The notes: a model not told the origin generated them from the letters alone. A stretch of DNA of 64,000 nt from Planctomycetaceae bacterium (GCA_005798335.1 SYJV01000299.1:1-64000), one strand, 5' to 3'. Shown: positions 27,122 to 37,429, counted from the first letter of the stretch. Numbers and translations: made by a program.

Positions 27122-27754
27122 ATGAACATCCTGCCACACTACCGGTTCGCAGCCTTGTGCTGGTTTAGAAAGAGTAAGCGGAAGGGCGCTAGCCTCCGGC
27201 GCGGCGGCTGTTGCCAGACGTGCGATGCAAACCCAACTGGCAAGTCGCGTCAAAACAGCCTGGTAGCCAAAACTCCCGTGCCGGGGGCTAGCACCCTTCC
27301 GCTCACCGTTTTCGGGCTAGCGTTGTGCTGCTTTTTCTGCGGAGTTTCTTTCTCAGATGCGATATCCCAGGACGCAAAAAAAACTCGCTCTACCTGGGGC
27401 AGCAACCTGTGGCGCGCCACCCAACTGCTGTCGTTATACAAAGTACTGGATCGAGAGGGGCCGCTGACCAAAGATGCGATGTGGCTGGCCGCTGGGTATC
27501 CATGGGGAATTGACCAACCGCTGACCAGCCAAGAACTGAAATCTGCGGTCGGTCGATTGGCAAGCATTTGTCTGTCCAGCAACGGCAAGCCAACCATTAC
27601 AACCGCCTCGGCAATTTCGTCGCAACATCTCCGATCTGTTCTTGCCTCCATCAATCCTCAGTGGGCATTCGTGGTGGACCGAACCCCAATTCAGAACCCG
27701 CACAGCATTACTGCGGGTGAGTTTGCTTTGGTCGCTTACGAACTGCTCAAGTAA
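27122..27754 (+). CDS. Exported hypothetical protein carrying a repeat-encoded N-terminal segment
   Basis: This is a 210-aa frame. Residues 19-61 are encoded by a palindromic repeat (27177-27303) and read SKRKGASLRRGG...VPGASTLP. A normal signal sequence follows at residues about 62-80 (VFGLALCCFFCGVSF), and then a soluble domain with WGSNLWRATQLLSLYKVLDREGPL and a C-terminal ITAGEFALVAYELLK. The repeat has kept the reading frame open. The native start is therefore uncertain: either the ATG at 27122, or an unseen start near 27280. No family is recognised. It is upstream of, but probably not transcribed with, trpB. Confidence 0.6.
   Translation: MNILPHYRFAALCWFRKSKRKGASLRRGGCCQTCDANPTGKSRQNSLVAKTPVPGASTLPLTVFGLALCCFFCGVSFSDAISQDAKKTRSTWGSNLWRATQLLSLYKVLDREGPLTKDAMWLAAGYPWGIDQPLTSQELKSAVGRLASICLSSNGKPTITTASAISSQHLRSVLASINPQWAFVVDRTPIQNPHSITAGEFALVAYELLK
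27177..27303. repeat. Palindromic repeat inside an ORF (GAGCGGAAGGG family)
   Basis: The 24-base arms at 27177-27200 and 27280-27303 are inverted copies with two mismatches, separated by 79 bases. The arm core AGCGGAAGGGYGCTAGCC is shared with the copy at 60034-60062. The whole element is in frame within the exported-protein ORF. Confidence 0.85.
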
Positions 27755-27889
27755 TAGAATTTCGACCGATGTGGAATTGCAAAGCTAGGGCAAATGCCGA
27801 GAATCGTTTTAGTATTTAAGGTTTTCTTGGGTTTCTCAGCTGCCAAATATCGAGTCACTTAAAATGTACCCTTACTCAAGCCAACGTTC

Positions 27890-29119
27890 ATGAACAGCCA
27901 TACCGTGGAACGTGTACAATCGGCGTCGACGCAGATTCCCGACCAACGAGGACGCTTTGGGGAGTTTGGCGGACGATTTGTGCCGGAGACATTGACGCGT
28001 GCACTGGTTGAGCTGGAATCCGCATACGCTGCGGCCCGCAAGGATCCAACATTTCATGTCGAATTGAACGAATTGCTCAAACGATTCGTCGGGCGTCCAT
28101 CACCATTATATCATGCGCAACGGTTGACTAAACTGGCCGGCGGTGCGCAAATTTGGTTCAAGCGTGAAGATCTCAATCATACCGGTGCTCACAAGATTAA
28201 TAACACGCTTGGTCAAGCTCTGTTGACCTTGCGCATGGGCAAGAAAAGAGTGATCGCGGAAACGGGAGCCGGTCAACATGGAGTTGCGACGGCCACGGCC
28301 TGTGCACATTTCGGATTGCCGTGCGTCGTGTACATGGGCGCCGAAGATGTGCGACGCCAAAAGCCCAATGTGTTTAGCATGCGATTGATGGGCGCCGAAG
28401 TTCGCCCGGTCACCAGCGGATCGAAAACACTGCGCGATGCCGTGAACGAAGCGATGCGAGATTGGATGGCCTCGGTCGAGAATACTCACTATATCATTGG
28501 CTCGGTAATCGGTCCGCATCCGTTTCCCATGATGGTGCGCGACTTTCAATCGGTGATCGGACGCGAGGCACGCGCTCAGTGCCAAGAGACCTTTCATCGC
28601 TTGCCAGACACCGTTGTGGCGTGCGTCGGCGGTGGATCGAATGCTGCGGGAATGTTTTTCCCGTTCATTGAAGATGCTTCAGTTCGCTTGATCGGAGTGG
28701 AAGCTGGAGGGCGTTCGAGCAGCTCGGGCGAGCACGCGGCACCTTTATCGCTGGGTACTCCTGGGGTCTTGCATGGCAGCTACAGTTACGTCATGCAGGA
28801 TCGCGACGGCCAGACCTCGCCGGTCCATTCAATTTCCGCCGGATTGGATTATCCCGGAGTTGGTCCGGAACATAGTTACTGGAAAGACAGCGGGCGAGTC
28901 GAATATACGTTTTGTCGCGATGATGATGCCTTGGCGACGTTCGACAAAGTGGCTCGTAACGAAGGCATCCTGCCGGCGCTGGAGTCGTGTCATGCGGTCG
29001 CCAAAGCGATTGAGATTGCCGGGACGATGAACGCAGAACAAAACTTGCTGATTTGTTTGAGCGGACGCGGAGATAAAGATGCTGCCGAGATTGCTCGCTT
29101 GAAGGGACAAGACTACTAG
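27890..29119 (+). CDS. trpB: Tryptophan synthase beta chain
   Basis: This 409-aa PLP enzyme joins indole and L-serine to make tryptophan. It shows the family's opening [13 protein letters not shown], the PLP-binding Lys in HKINNTLGQ (near residue 101), [13 protein letters not shown], and the cofactor phosphate site GGGSNA. Length matches the standard TrpB1. It ends one base before the trpA ATG, so both are one translationally linked unit. No other trp genes are in the window. Confidence 0.97.
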   Translation: MNSHTVERVQSASTQIPDQRGRFGEFGGRFVPETLTRALVELESAYAAARKDPTFHVELNELLKRFVGRPSPLYHAQRLTKLAGGAQIWFKREDLNHTGAHKINNTLGQALLTLRMGKKRVIAETGAGQHGVATATACAHFGLPCVVYMGAEDVRRQKPNVFSMRLMGAEVRPVTSGSKTLRDAVNEAMRDWMASVENTHYIIGSVIGPHPFPMMVRDFQSVIGREARAQCQETFHRLPDTVVACVGGGSNAAGMFFPFIEDASVRLIGVEAGGRSSSSGEHAAPLSLGTPGVLHGSYSYVMQDRDGQTSPVHSISAGLDYPGVGPEHSYWKDSGRVEYTFCRDDDALATFDKVARNEGILPALESCHAVAKAIEIAGTMNAEQNLLICLSGRGDKDAAEIARLKGQDY

Positions 29120-29120
29120 C

Positions 29121-29915
29121 ATGTCTGTTATTGACGAACGATTTGCCGATTTGCGAGCCTCGGGACGAAAAGCATTTATTCCATTTATCACAGCAGGCGA
29201 TCCGTCACTGGACATGACTGGGCGACTGCTGCTACGGCTGAGCCAATGCGGTGCGGCCATTGCGGAAGTCGGCATTCCCTACAGCGATCCAATCGCCGAC
29301 GGCCCAGTCATACAAGCATCCTATACGCGAGCACTTGAGGCTGGCATAAAACTGGAGGATATCTTTGCGACGATCGCGCGCGTAGTTCCACAAGTGAAAA
29401 TGCCGATCGTATCCATGGTCAGCTATGCGATCGTGAATCGACTTGGTCCTCAACGATACGTCGAAGATGCTCAGCGCTGTGGGTTCAGCGGAGCCATCGT
29501 TCCCGATTTACTGGTTGAAGAAGGTGACGAACTGCGCGAAATATGTCGTCAGCGTGATTTTAGTTTGATTCATCTGGTAACGCCGACCACGCCTCGCCAG
29601 CGAATGCTGCGCATCGCCGAGTGCAGCACGGGTTTTATCTATTTCGTATCGGTGACTGGAATTACAGGTGAGCGAACGGAATTGCCACAAGAATTGTACG
29701 AGCAAGTGGCGTGGTTGCGCGAGCGAACAGAGATTCCGATATGCATCGGGTTCGGCATCAGTCGCGTCGAGCACGTCCGGCAACTGGCACCGGTCGCCGA
29801 TGGATTGATCGTTGGGTCGGCGATCGTGCGCAAATTTGTTGAAGCGAATGACCCCGAAGTTGCCCTGGCTCAGGTCGATGAATTAGCGCGCGCACTGATC
29901 GGTGCCATGGGGTAG
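29121..29915 (+). CDS. trpA: Tryptophan synthase alpha chain
   Basis: This 264-aa TIM barrel splits indole-3-glycerol phosphate to indole, which passes to TrpB. The catalytic residues fall exactly at Glu49 (AEVGIPYSDP) and Asp60 (IADGP). The phosphate site GFGISRVEHV and GLIVGSAIV are intact. One base separates trpB's stop from this ATG. The complex is expected to be alpha2beta2. Confidence 0.97.
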   Translation: MSVIDERFADLRASGRKAFIPFITAGDPSLDMTGRLLLRLSQCGAAIAEVGIPYSDPIADGPVIQASYTRALEAGIKLEDIFATIARVVPQVKMPIVSMVSYAIVNRLGPQRYVEDAQRCGFSGAIVPDLLVEEGDELREICRQRDFSLIHLVTPTTPRQRMLRIAECSTGFIYFVSVTGITGERTELPQELYEQVAWLRERTEIPICIGFGISRVEHVRQLAPVADGLIVGSAIVRKFVEANDPEVALAQVDELARALIGAMG

Positions 29916-30027
29916 TCCCCGAATCCTGCCGACTCAATGCGGAGTACCTGTCATCGCCAAGTCGAGATTGAAGAAACGATCGGACTGTGTACCGATTCGT
30001 CGCATCGATTCTTAGCTGGAATGCCAA

Positions 30028-33000
30028 ATGCCATTGGAGAAAACTCAGCATGCGGGAAATCTTGACGACCCGGATGTTGCGCACAACATGCTCAGCAAAC
30101 TTGGTTGCGTCGACATTCCGCGTTCGACCTCGAGCCTCAAGCAGGTTCTGGAGGTGGGACTAACCGAGGATCTGTTCGTAATGCTGGTGCGTCAGTTGGC
30201 GAGTGTGTTGCTTCAATGTGCTGATCCCGATGGTGTGCTGTGTCATCTTCAGCGATTTATCGCGGCCAGCCGCTCGCCGCAGTCGCTGGTGTCGCTGTTC
30301 GAACGCGACCCTGAGTCGTTGGCGTCTCTGACAACGATTCTTTCCACCAGCCAGTATTTGGCCCAACAACTGGTGCGCGATCCCGAAGTATTCGACTTGC
30401 TGCGATTGACCGAAGGTCAACCAGTGGCTCGCGATATCTTGGTCGATGAAATCGCGACCGAGGTGGACGCTGCGCTCGATGAGGGACAAGTGATGCGCAT
30501 TCTGCGCACGTACAAACATCGCGAAACGATGCGCATCGCATACGGTGATTTTGTGGGCCAGATGCCATTGGAAGTCGTTACGCAACAGATTTCTACCTTG
30601 GCCGAAGCAATCGTCGAAGGGGCGCTGCGCGCCGCGTGGCGAGACTGTATTGCGTGGCGGGGACAGCCGCTGCGTTCCGACGGCCAACTTGCCAGATTTT
30701 CAGTAATCGCGCTCGGCAAGCTCGGCGGAACCGAGCTGAATTATTCCAGCGATATCGACGTGGTCTTTGTGGCCGACATACAAGGGCACACCGAACATCC
30801 TCGACCGATCGAGAATTCAGAATTTTTCTTACGACTAGCTCGGCAGTTGATCAAATTGCTGAGCGAATCTACAGCGCTGGGGCACGCTTATCGAGTCGAC
30901 ATGAGATTGCGACCTGACGGCGCACAAGGTGCATTGGTAATTGGACTGCACGAGGCGCTGCACTACTATGACAGCGCCGGACGAACTTGGGAACGGCAGG
31001 CATTTGTCAAAGCTCGCGCGATTGCCGGCGACAGCGAGCTTGGCAATGAGTTCATCGAACGTTTACAGCCGTGGATATACCGCACTTACCTTAATCGAGC
31101 AGATATTACCGGTTTGGCTGCACTTAAACGACGGATAGAACGGCGATCCAACCAGTCTGGACAAGATGATCGTAATGTGAAAACGGGCAAAGGAGGAATC
31201 CGGGATATTGAATTTGCGATCCAATTTCTGCAGTTGCTCAATGGAAGCGAGTCCCAATCGGTGCGCGGAGCAAACACGCTGAATGTAATCGCTCAACTTG
31301 AGCAGCATGGTTGCTTGACGGCACCGGAACGATCCATACTGGAGTCCAACTACCGATTTTTGCGCAGGATCGAGCACCTGCTGCAGATCATGTTCGATTC
31401 GCAAACCCATATGCTGCCTACCGATCCAGTGGAAGTTCGCCGATTCGCGTTGCGCGCTGGCTATCGCGATCGCGCAAATGCGAGTGCGGCCACACAATTC
31501 ATCAATGAATATGTGGATCGCACCGCGAAGAACCGAAAAATACTCGACCATTTGCTGCACGACGCATTTGGGGGCGAAGCCAACGTTGCTGAGGAAAGCG
31601 ATCTGATCTTGGACCCCGAGCCCAGCCTCGAGTCGATCGACCGCGTGTTAGCGAGATTTGGATTTCGCGATGCACAACGAGCGCACCAGATACTGATGGA
31701 GTTAGCCCGCGAATCGATTTCATTCTTGTCCACGCGTCGCTGTCGCCATTTTCTCGCTGCGATTGCTCCCCAGTTGCTCGCCACGATCGCTCGCACACCT
31801 TCGCCGGACGATACGTTGGTAAAGTTGGCGTTGGTCAGCGAGTCGATTGGCGGCAAAGCGGTGCTGTGGGAATTGTTCAGCGTCAATTCACCCAGTATGG
31901 AGCTGTGCGTTCGGTTATGCGCCTGCAGCCCGTATCTGGTAGGCATCTTAGTTGGCAATCCGGGCATGATCGACGAACTGATGGACTCGCTGATGCTCGA
32001 TCGTTTGCCGAACTACGATGAACTGGACGAGTTACTCGCCGAAACGTGCCGTAACGCCGACGATATCGCGCCGATGCTGCATAGTTTTAAGAACGCGATG
32101 CATCTTCGCGTGGGCATTCGCGACATACTTGCCAAAGAAACGATCGAGAGCACGCATCGTTGTCTGGCGGAAATTGCAGAAGTTTGCTTGAAGCAAGTAA
32201 TTGAGCAAGAATATCACAAACTTGTGCGCAAGCTAGGTCTGCCCATCGTCGGCGAAGGAGCCAGCGCCGGTCAGCCGGCGGAATTGATCGTACTGGCAGT
32301 TGGCAAGTTAGGTGGCAACGAACCCAATTACCACAGTGATCTCGATGTCCTATTTCTATTCGACGGTGATGGTCAAACTCGCTCGATAGTGCCTAGCCGT
32401 CGCTACCAACCAACGACGAATCGGCATTTCTTTAATCAACTGGCCCAGCGCATCGTACAAACGATGACGCACCTGGGCGTCGGAGGCCGATTGTTTGACC
32501 TCGATGCTCGCTTGCGTCCCTCCGGCTCGAGCGGAGTATTAGCGATTACGGTCGCCGACTTGCAAGCCTACTTTTTTGAGGAACATGGCCAGCTATGGGA
32601 ACGCCAGTCGCTGTGCAAAGCCCGCGCGGTGTGGGGCAGTTCGGCAGGCCGCCTGGCAGCAACCCTAGCCGTGCACGAGATTCTAACTCGATTCGATTGG
32701 CAGCCGGAAATGCTTGAGGAAATTCGGCAAAAACGTTATCGATATCAACACGGAGCTGCCGAGTCGAATTTGAAACGCAGCTTAGGTGGGACGGTTGACA
32801 TTGAATTCATCGTGCAAATGCTGCAGTTGCAACACGCGGGACAGAATTCTCTATTGCTCGAACCCAATACGATCGAGGCGCTACAAAAACTGTGCGAACA
32901 CGGATTGATCTCCACAGAGGATGCGAATACGCTGCGCGAAAACTATCGATTCTTGAGGAGCATCGAATCGGGTTTACGCTTGATGGACTTGGCCGCGCGG

Positions 33001-33153
33001 CACGATTTACCGACTGATCGCGATCAACTGCGGCAGCTTGCGTTCTTGTTGGGTTATCACGAAGATGAGTCGATCGACGAGCGCTGCCGCCGCGTACGGG
33101 TGGAGAATCGCCAGCTATTTGATATCTACTTTGCCGAAGGGGAGCAGAATTGA
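30028..33153 (+). CDS. glnE: Bifunctional glutamine synthetase adenylyltransferase/adenylyl-removing enzyme
   Basis: This 1041-aa protein sets glutamine synthetase activity by adding or removing AMP on a Tyr. It has two nucleotidyltransferase domains: GGTELNYSSDIDVVF near residue 231 (removing half) and GGNEPNYHSDLDVLF near 760 (adding half), each followed by the GlnD-UR/UTase-associated segment with DMRLRPDGAQG and DARLRPSGSSG. It is about 95 residues longer than the E. coli enzyme, with the extra mostly N-terminal. No glnA or glnB is visible. It overlaps the sulfatase start by four bases. 112 bases separate it from trpA. Confidence 0.95.
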   Translation: MPLEKTQHAGNLDDPDVAHNMLSKLGCVDIPRSTSSLKQVLEVGLTEDLFVMLVRQLASVLLQCADPDGVLCHLQRFIAASRSPQSLVSLFERDPESLASLTTILSTSQYLAQQLVRDPEVFDLLRLTEGQPVARDILVDEIATEVDAALDEGQVMRILRTYKHRETMRIAYGDFVGQMPLEVVTQQISTLAEAIVEGALRAAWRDCIAWRGQPLRSDGQLARFSVIALGKLGGTELNYSSDIDVVFVADIQGHTEHPRPIENSEFFLRLARQLIKLLSESTALGHAYRVDMRLRPDGAQGALVIGLHEALHYYDSAGRTWERQAFVKARAIAGDSELGNEFIERLQPWIYRTYLNRADITGLAALKRRIERRSNQSGQDDRNVKTGKGGIRDIEFAIQFLQLLNGSESQSVRGANTLNVIAQLEQHGCLTAPERSILESNYRFLRRIEHLLQIMFDSQTHMLPTDPVEVRRFALRAGYRDRANASAATQFINEYVDRTAKNRKILDHLLHDAFGGEANVAEESDLILDPEPSLESIDRVLARFGFRDAQRAHQILMELARESISFLSTRRCRHFLAAIAPQLLATIARTPSPDDTLVKLALVSESIGGKAVLWELFSVNSPSMELCVRLCACSPYLVGILVGNPGMIDELMDSLMLDRLPNYDELDELLAETCRNADDIAPMLHSFKNAMHLRVGIRDILAKETIESTHRCLAEIAEVCLKQVIEQEYHKLVRKLGLPIVGEGASAGQPAELIVLAVGKLGGNEPNYHSDLDVLFLFDGDGQTRSIVPSRRYQPTTNRHFFNQLAQRIVQTMTHLGVGGRLFDLDARLRPSGSSGVLAITVADLQAYFFEEHGQLWERQSLCKARAVWGSSAGRLAATLAVHEILTRFDWQPEMLEEIRQKRYRYQHGAAESNLKRSLGGTVDIEFIVQMLQLQHAGQNSLLLEPNTIEALQKLCEHGLISTEDANTLRENYRFLRSIESGLRLMDLAARHDLPTDRDQLRQLAFLLGYHEDESIDERCRRVRVENRQLFDIYFAEGEQN
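33137..33144 (+). promoter_or_regulatory. Strong Shine-Dalgarno that selects a TTG start
   Basis: AAGGGGAG inside the end of glnE lies 5 bases before TTG 33150, the first codon of the sulfatase frame. It is among the best ribosome sites in the window and explains the four-base overlap with the glnE stop. Confidence 0.7.
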
Positions 33154-34550
33154 CAATCTCTTGTTGCCGATTATTCGTAATGCTGACACTCGCCTGCATC
33201 GCTGGGTGCTTGGCGCGAAACGCCAACGCTGCCGATACACCGGTTCCCAATGTCGTCGTGATTCTTGCCGATGACTTGGGCTACGGAGACCTGGGTTGTT
33301 ACGGTCATCAGCGATTCAAAACACCGAACCTGGATCAAATGGCCGCGCAAGGTGCTCGGTTGACACAATTTAATACCCCCGCTCCGTTCTGCGCGCCAAC
33401 AAGATCGGCGCTGATGACCGGACGTTATCCCTTTCGTTCGGGCATGACTCAAAATCCAGCACCCGATGGGCCGGCAGGAGCTGACTCAATTTCGCTTGCA
33501 GTCAGCGAAATCACTTTGGCACAAATTCTGCGTTCTGCTGGCTACGCGACCGGAATTGTAGGTAAGTGGCATCTCGGACACAAACCAGCCAGTCTACCCA
33601 CCGACCGCGGATTCGATGAATATTTCGGCATTCCCTACTCAAATGATATGCGGCCCGTCAAACTGGTCGACGGCAGCAAGACGGTGGAATATCCAGTGGT
33701 CCAGGCCACGCTCACACAACGTTACACCGACCGCGCGGTTCAGTTCATCGAACGAAACAAGTCTCGTCCGTTCTTTCTGTACTTCGCACAAGCAATGCCA
33801 CACAAGCCGTTGGCCGCATCGGAGAAAATGTACCAAAAAAGTGGTCAAGGACTGTATGCCGATGTGCTCGCCGAACTCGACCAGAGCGTGGGAGAGGTGT
33901 TGTCGAGCTTGAAGGCCAATGGAATTGACGATCGTACATTAGTGATATTCACCAGCGATAACGGTCCCTGGTTTGGCGGCAGCACCGGTGGCCTGCGAGG
34001 AATGAAAGGGAGCAGTTGGGAAGGTGGTTATCGCGTTCCCATGATCGCACGCTGGCCCGGAAAAATCCCGGCTGGCCATATCAGTCATCAACACGCGGTC
34101 ACGATGGATATCTTTACAACGGTATTGGCGGCTTGTCGCGTGAAAACTCCTGACAGTCGCAAGATCGACGGGCTGGACATGATGTCCATACTAACCAGCG
34201 CGGCACCATCACCTCATGACTTTGTGCTGGGACACCAAGGACCTCGCTTGGCGACGATACGCGACCAACGCTGGAAACTGCATGTATTAGCTGCCAATCA
34301 AATGCGGTTCAATCGCAATAACACCGGTCGCTGGATCGACCCACGCGCTCCTGACGGTGTAACGATTCTCGCACCTTACGAACAATATCAGCCCAGCGAT
34401 TTCCCGGGACTCGACTCGGGTGTTGCCGCGGCTCCGATGCAGTTATTCGATCTTCAGGCTGATCCAGGCGAACAGCGCAACGTGGCGACGGAGTTCCCGC
34501 ACGAAGTCACCCGTTTGAAAACTGCCTATGATCGAATGATTCAACTTTGA
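33150..34550 (+). CDS. Type I (FGly) sulfatase, exported
   Basis: This 466-aa protein has a signal peptide with Arg before the core (RLFVMLTLACIAGCLA). The sulfatase signature is CAPTRSALMTGRYP with Cys81, which sulfatase-maturing enzymes convert to formylglycine. Metal ligands appear in VVVILADDLGYGD and FTSDNGPW; the Lys/His motif GKWHLGH is present. ATG 33180 would remove the basic n-region; TTG 33150 has AAGGGGAG upstream. The substrate is likely a sulfated polysaccharide of marine origin, but it cannot be named. Cotranscribed with glnE. Confidence 0.93.
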   Translation: MTISCCRLFVMLTLACIAGCLARNANAADTPVPNVVVILADDLGYGDLGCYGHQRFKTPNLDQMAAQGARLTQFNTPAPFCAPTRSALMTGRYPFRSGMTQNPAPDGPAGADSISLAVSEITLAQILRSAGYATGIVGKWHLGHKPASLPTDRGFDEYFGIPYSNDMRPVKLVDGSKTVEYPVVQATLTQRYTDRAVQFIERNKSRPFFLYFAQAMPHKPLAASEKMYQKSGQGLYADVLAELDQSVGEVLSSLKANGIDDRTLVIFTSDNGPWFGGSTGGLRGMKGSSWEGGYRVPMIARWPGKIPAGHISHQHAVTMDIFTTVLAACRVKTPDSRKIDGLDMMSILTSAAPSPHDFVLGHQGPRLATIRDQRWKLHVLAANQMRFNRNNTGRWIDPRAPDGVTILAPYEQYQPSDFPGLDSGVAAAPMQLFDLQADPGEQRNVATEFPHEVTRLKTAYDRMIQL

Positions 34551-34639
34551 TGCAGAGTACTTGTCCACATCGGTTCATTCACCGATTAACCTAGCGACGT
34601 GATTTGCTATTTGCACTATATTCCCTGGAGATCCGTAAT

Positions 34640-35782
34640 ATGTTGTATCGAAGTTGCTTTTCTGCGATCGTGGCGATTGGAGTATTGATGGGAACCGTTT
34701 CACCTCTGTTGCGCAGCGAAGAATTGCGTGTATTCATCTCGGCTTTTGCGGCAGGGAATGAAGGAGCGATTCATGCATTTCAGTTGGATTTGGAATCAGG
34801 CAAGCTGCGCCCGACAAATCGTACCGCAGACATTGAACATCCATTCTTTCTGGCTGTGTCGCCCAATAATAAGTTTCTGTATTCGATTCACGCCCCGGGT
34901 AAGTTTGGTGGGACGCAGGACGAACAGGTAACGGCGTTCGAGATCATCGACAAAGAGGGACGACTTCGTTTGCTGAATCGTCGAACATCGCGGGGTACGG
35001 CCTCGTGCTATCTGGATGTTGACCAAGCTGGCAAGTCGCTGGTGGTGGCGAATTATCTGAATGGAAGTTTGGCGTCCTTTGCTATTCAGCCAGACGGTTC
35101 GCTCAGTGAGCCGGTTACGTTCGTTCAGCACGTTGGTTCGAGCGTCAATGAGGATCGACAATCTAGCCCCCATGCTCATTGCAGTGTGATCAGTCCGGAT
35201 GGCCGTTTTGTGCTCGCAGCGGACCTTGGCCTGGATCAGATTCTTTGTTATCAGCTCGCTGCATCGAACAGTTCGCTCACGCCCAACCAGCAGGCGTTCG
35301 TGCGCACGCTACCGGGAGCCGGTCCCAGACACCTGACCTTTCATCCCCATGGAAAGTTTACGTACGTGATCAATGAACTCGCCAATTCCGTGACTGCTTT
35401 TGATTTCCACCGTGACACTGGTTTCCTGACCGAACGAAGTACGATTTCGACTTTGCCAAGCGATTTCACGGGCAAGAGTTACTGCGCTGATTTGAAGATC
35501 ACTCCCGATGGTCGGTTCCTGTACGGTACCAATCGCGGTCACGACAGCTTGGCAGCCTACCGAATCGCTCAAGACGGTTCGTTGACATTAATTGGCATTG
35601 AGCCGAGTCTAGGAAAAGGTCCACAAAATTTGGCGATTACCCCCAACGGACAATTGTTGTTGTGTGCGAACATGCCTGGAAACAATGTCGTTGTATTTCG
35701 CATTGATCCGAATTCCGGCAAACTGACTCGTACTGGCGAATTGATTTCATTGCCCAGCCCTTCGTGCATCATGATTCGCTGA
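34640..35782 (+). CDS. Lactonase family (6-phosphogluconolactonase-like) beta-propeller protein, exported
   Basis: This 380-aa protein has a signal peptide ending near LLRSEE, then a seven-bladed propeller with repeated AVSPNNKFLYSI-type strands: PHAHCSVISPDGRFVLAADLG, GPRHLTFHPHGKFTYVINE and GPQNLAITPNGQLLLCANMPGN. This is the cytosolic Pgl/YbhE family carrying a secretion signal, so it probably hydrolyses sugar lactones outside the cytosol. ATG 34640 follows GGAG by about 10 bases. It is convergent with the 543-aa gene, 15 bases apart. Confidence 0.9.
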   Translation: MLYRSCFSAIVAIGVLMGTVSPLLRSEELRVFISAFAAGNEGAIHAFQLDLESGKLRPTNRTADIEHPFFLAVSPNNKFLYSIHAPGKFGGTQDEQVTAFEIIDKEGRLRLLNRRTSRGTASCYLDVDQAGKSLVVANYLNGSLASFAIQPDGSLSEPVTFVQHVGSSVNEDRQSSPHAHCSVISPDGRFVLAADLGLDQILCYQLAASNSSLTPNQQAFVRTLPGAGPRHLTFHPHGKFTYVINELANSVTAFDFHRDTGFLTERSTISTLPSDFTGKSYCADLKITPDGRFLYGTNRGHDSLAAYRIAQDGSLTLIGIEPSLGKGPQNLAITPNGQLLLCANMPGNNVVVFRIDPNSGKLTRTGELISLPSPSCIMIR

Positions 35783-35797
35783 ACGCGCGATCCGTCG

Positions 35798-37429
35798 CTA
35801 AACTGTGTACCCAAGAGTTTGGCATGCGTTATGCGCGAGCTTGCGCAGTTGGTCGATCAATTGGGCCGGAAATAGGCAGAAACTGAACTCTCGCGACTGC
35901 AGAGCATTGCGAATCCGCATCTGCGAACTCAGTTGATCCAAATTGCGCTGAACGTCTTCGATTTGCGATGCATTAAACGTTTCGAGCCGACGGTGGATAT
36001 CGACCAATTCGCGATGCCAGTTCCATTTCTTGCCCTTCTCAGGCATATGGTCGAGCAAATTGCGGCGCTGGTCGAGCAATAAACGAGTTTCTGGTGTGTC
36101 AATCGTCAGGAACTGCTCGGGATGGTGCCTCAGTTGCCAAATCCTATTTTGTTGTTCGCGAATCTCTTGGTCGGTAATTTTGGGGACATCGATTGGCAAG
36201 TGCATCGTGGCAGTCGCGACCAGATACGGTGGCGCGGCGCATCCAAAATACTCGCTCAGAATTGCGTCCGTTAACTGATCGTACTTGCCGCCACCGATGC
36301 CGTGAACAAACAAGTCGCCGATGACCATCCTGGCGAACATCGTTGTCAGCAAGGCACGTGGTCGAATGAAAACCTCATCTTCCAGCAACTCCATCCATTG
36401 ATCGATCGCTTGTTCGCTATCGATTGGGCCTTCAATCTCAACTTGCCAGCCATTGCGATCGCTCAGCAGCAAACTGTCCTGGCGATGGTAGAGAAATAGT
36501 GCTTGACGTCGTGGCACTTCGGCGCGATAGACCCACCATGGACCTTCGATCCAGCCAGCTCGTTCTTGCAGCGCCGGAACGGGATGGGCCGCGCTGCGAA
36601 CATGGTTGGCTCGTCGATAGGTGTCGCGATGCCAGTTATAAATCTTGCGAAACGTCGCCAAATCGTGCATGATCTGCAAACTGAAACGGGCGAACGACCG
36701 AGTAGAGGTCAAACTGCTCAGCGGCAGTTCTAACGTGTTCAATCCGCATGCTCGCTCCAGAGCGTGTCGAGCTTGTGCCAAGATTGTGCCGACAGGCAGA
36801 GGGCGTTCCAGCAGCTTCTCCGTTTTCGCCCATAATTGATCGACCAGCGGATTATCCACTTCGGTCAATAAGTGGCGGCGAATCCTTTGAGGAAACGATT
36901 CGAACGTCGAAGCACTGGCGATGCAGCGAGTTTCCCACGGAGTCGCTTGACGGGGCAAATCCCATGGGACCGATTCGAAGGTGATATTCCCAACTGCATC
37001 GCGTCCGGGGACTTTTACGGCGATCGATCGGCACAAGTCGTTGTCGACAATCAGGTTCAGCGCGATGCCATCGGTTTGCTTGGCAAGTTCGTCGAGCAGA
37101 AAATTCTTGAACCACACGCCTGGATGAAATAACTCCGGTTGATGTCCAGCGATAATTAATGGAGCGTTCTCTGAAGGTGCGAAGTCAAATGGCTCGGCGC
37201 TATAGCTGGCAACATACCGGGCAGCCAACGAAAGTACTTCGCGCCGAGCCTCGTCGCGCACGCTCGCAAGATTCTTGCCACACAATGAGACACGTTGCTT
37301 GGCTGTAGCCAACCACTGGCCAGCAACCATGCTTTCGCCGTCCAAATCGCGCGACGGTTGCACCAAGAAATGTCCGGAATCGATTGGCGCTTTGAGTCGA
37401 AGTGACGGTCTTGCACCAGCCACAGTCAT
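35798..37429 (-). CDS. Conserved-looking protein of unknown function (weak BshC-like appearance)
   Basis: This 543-aa soluble protein is translated from an ATG that overlaps the GT2 stop as TAATG, with GGAG upstream, so the two are translationally coupled. Features: IIAGHQPELFHPGVWFKNFLLDELA near residue 95, a central Trp/Tyr-rich part, and RPRALLTTMFARMVIGDLFVHGIGGGKYDQLTD near 355. The layout and the RP...LLTT...HGIGG stretch recall cysteine-adding enzymes (BshC) but the match is not close, and I would not name it. Earlier in-frame starts would overlap the glycosyltransferase by up to 85 bases. Confidence 0.8.
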   Translation of the reverse strand: MTVAGARPSLRLKAPIDSGHFLVQPSRDLDGESMVAGQWLATAKQRVSLCGKNLASVRDEARREVLSLAARYVASYSAEPFDFAPSENAPLIIAGHQPELFHPGVWFKNFLLDELAKQTDGIALNLIVDNDLCRSIAVKVPGRDAVGNITFESVPWDLPRQATPWETRCIASASTFESFPQRIRRHLLTEVDNPLVDQLWAKTEKLLERPLPVGTILAQARHALERACGLNTLELPLSSLTSTRSFARFSLQIMHDLATFRKIYNWHRDTYRRANHVRSAAHPVPALQERAGWIEGPWWVYRAEVPRRQALFLYHRQDSLLLSDRNGWQVEIEGPIDSEQAIDQWMELLEDEVFIRPRALLTTMFARMVIGDLFVHGIGGGKYDQLTDAILSEYFGCAAPPYLVATATMHLPIDVPKITDQEIREQQNRIWQLRHHPEQFLTIDTPETRLLLDQRRNLLDHMPEKGKKWNWHRELVDIHRRLETFNASQIEDVQRNLDQLSSQMRIRNALQSREFSFCLFPAQLIDQLRKLAHNACQTLGYTV

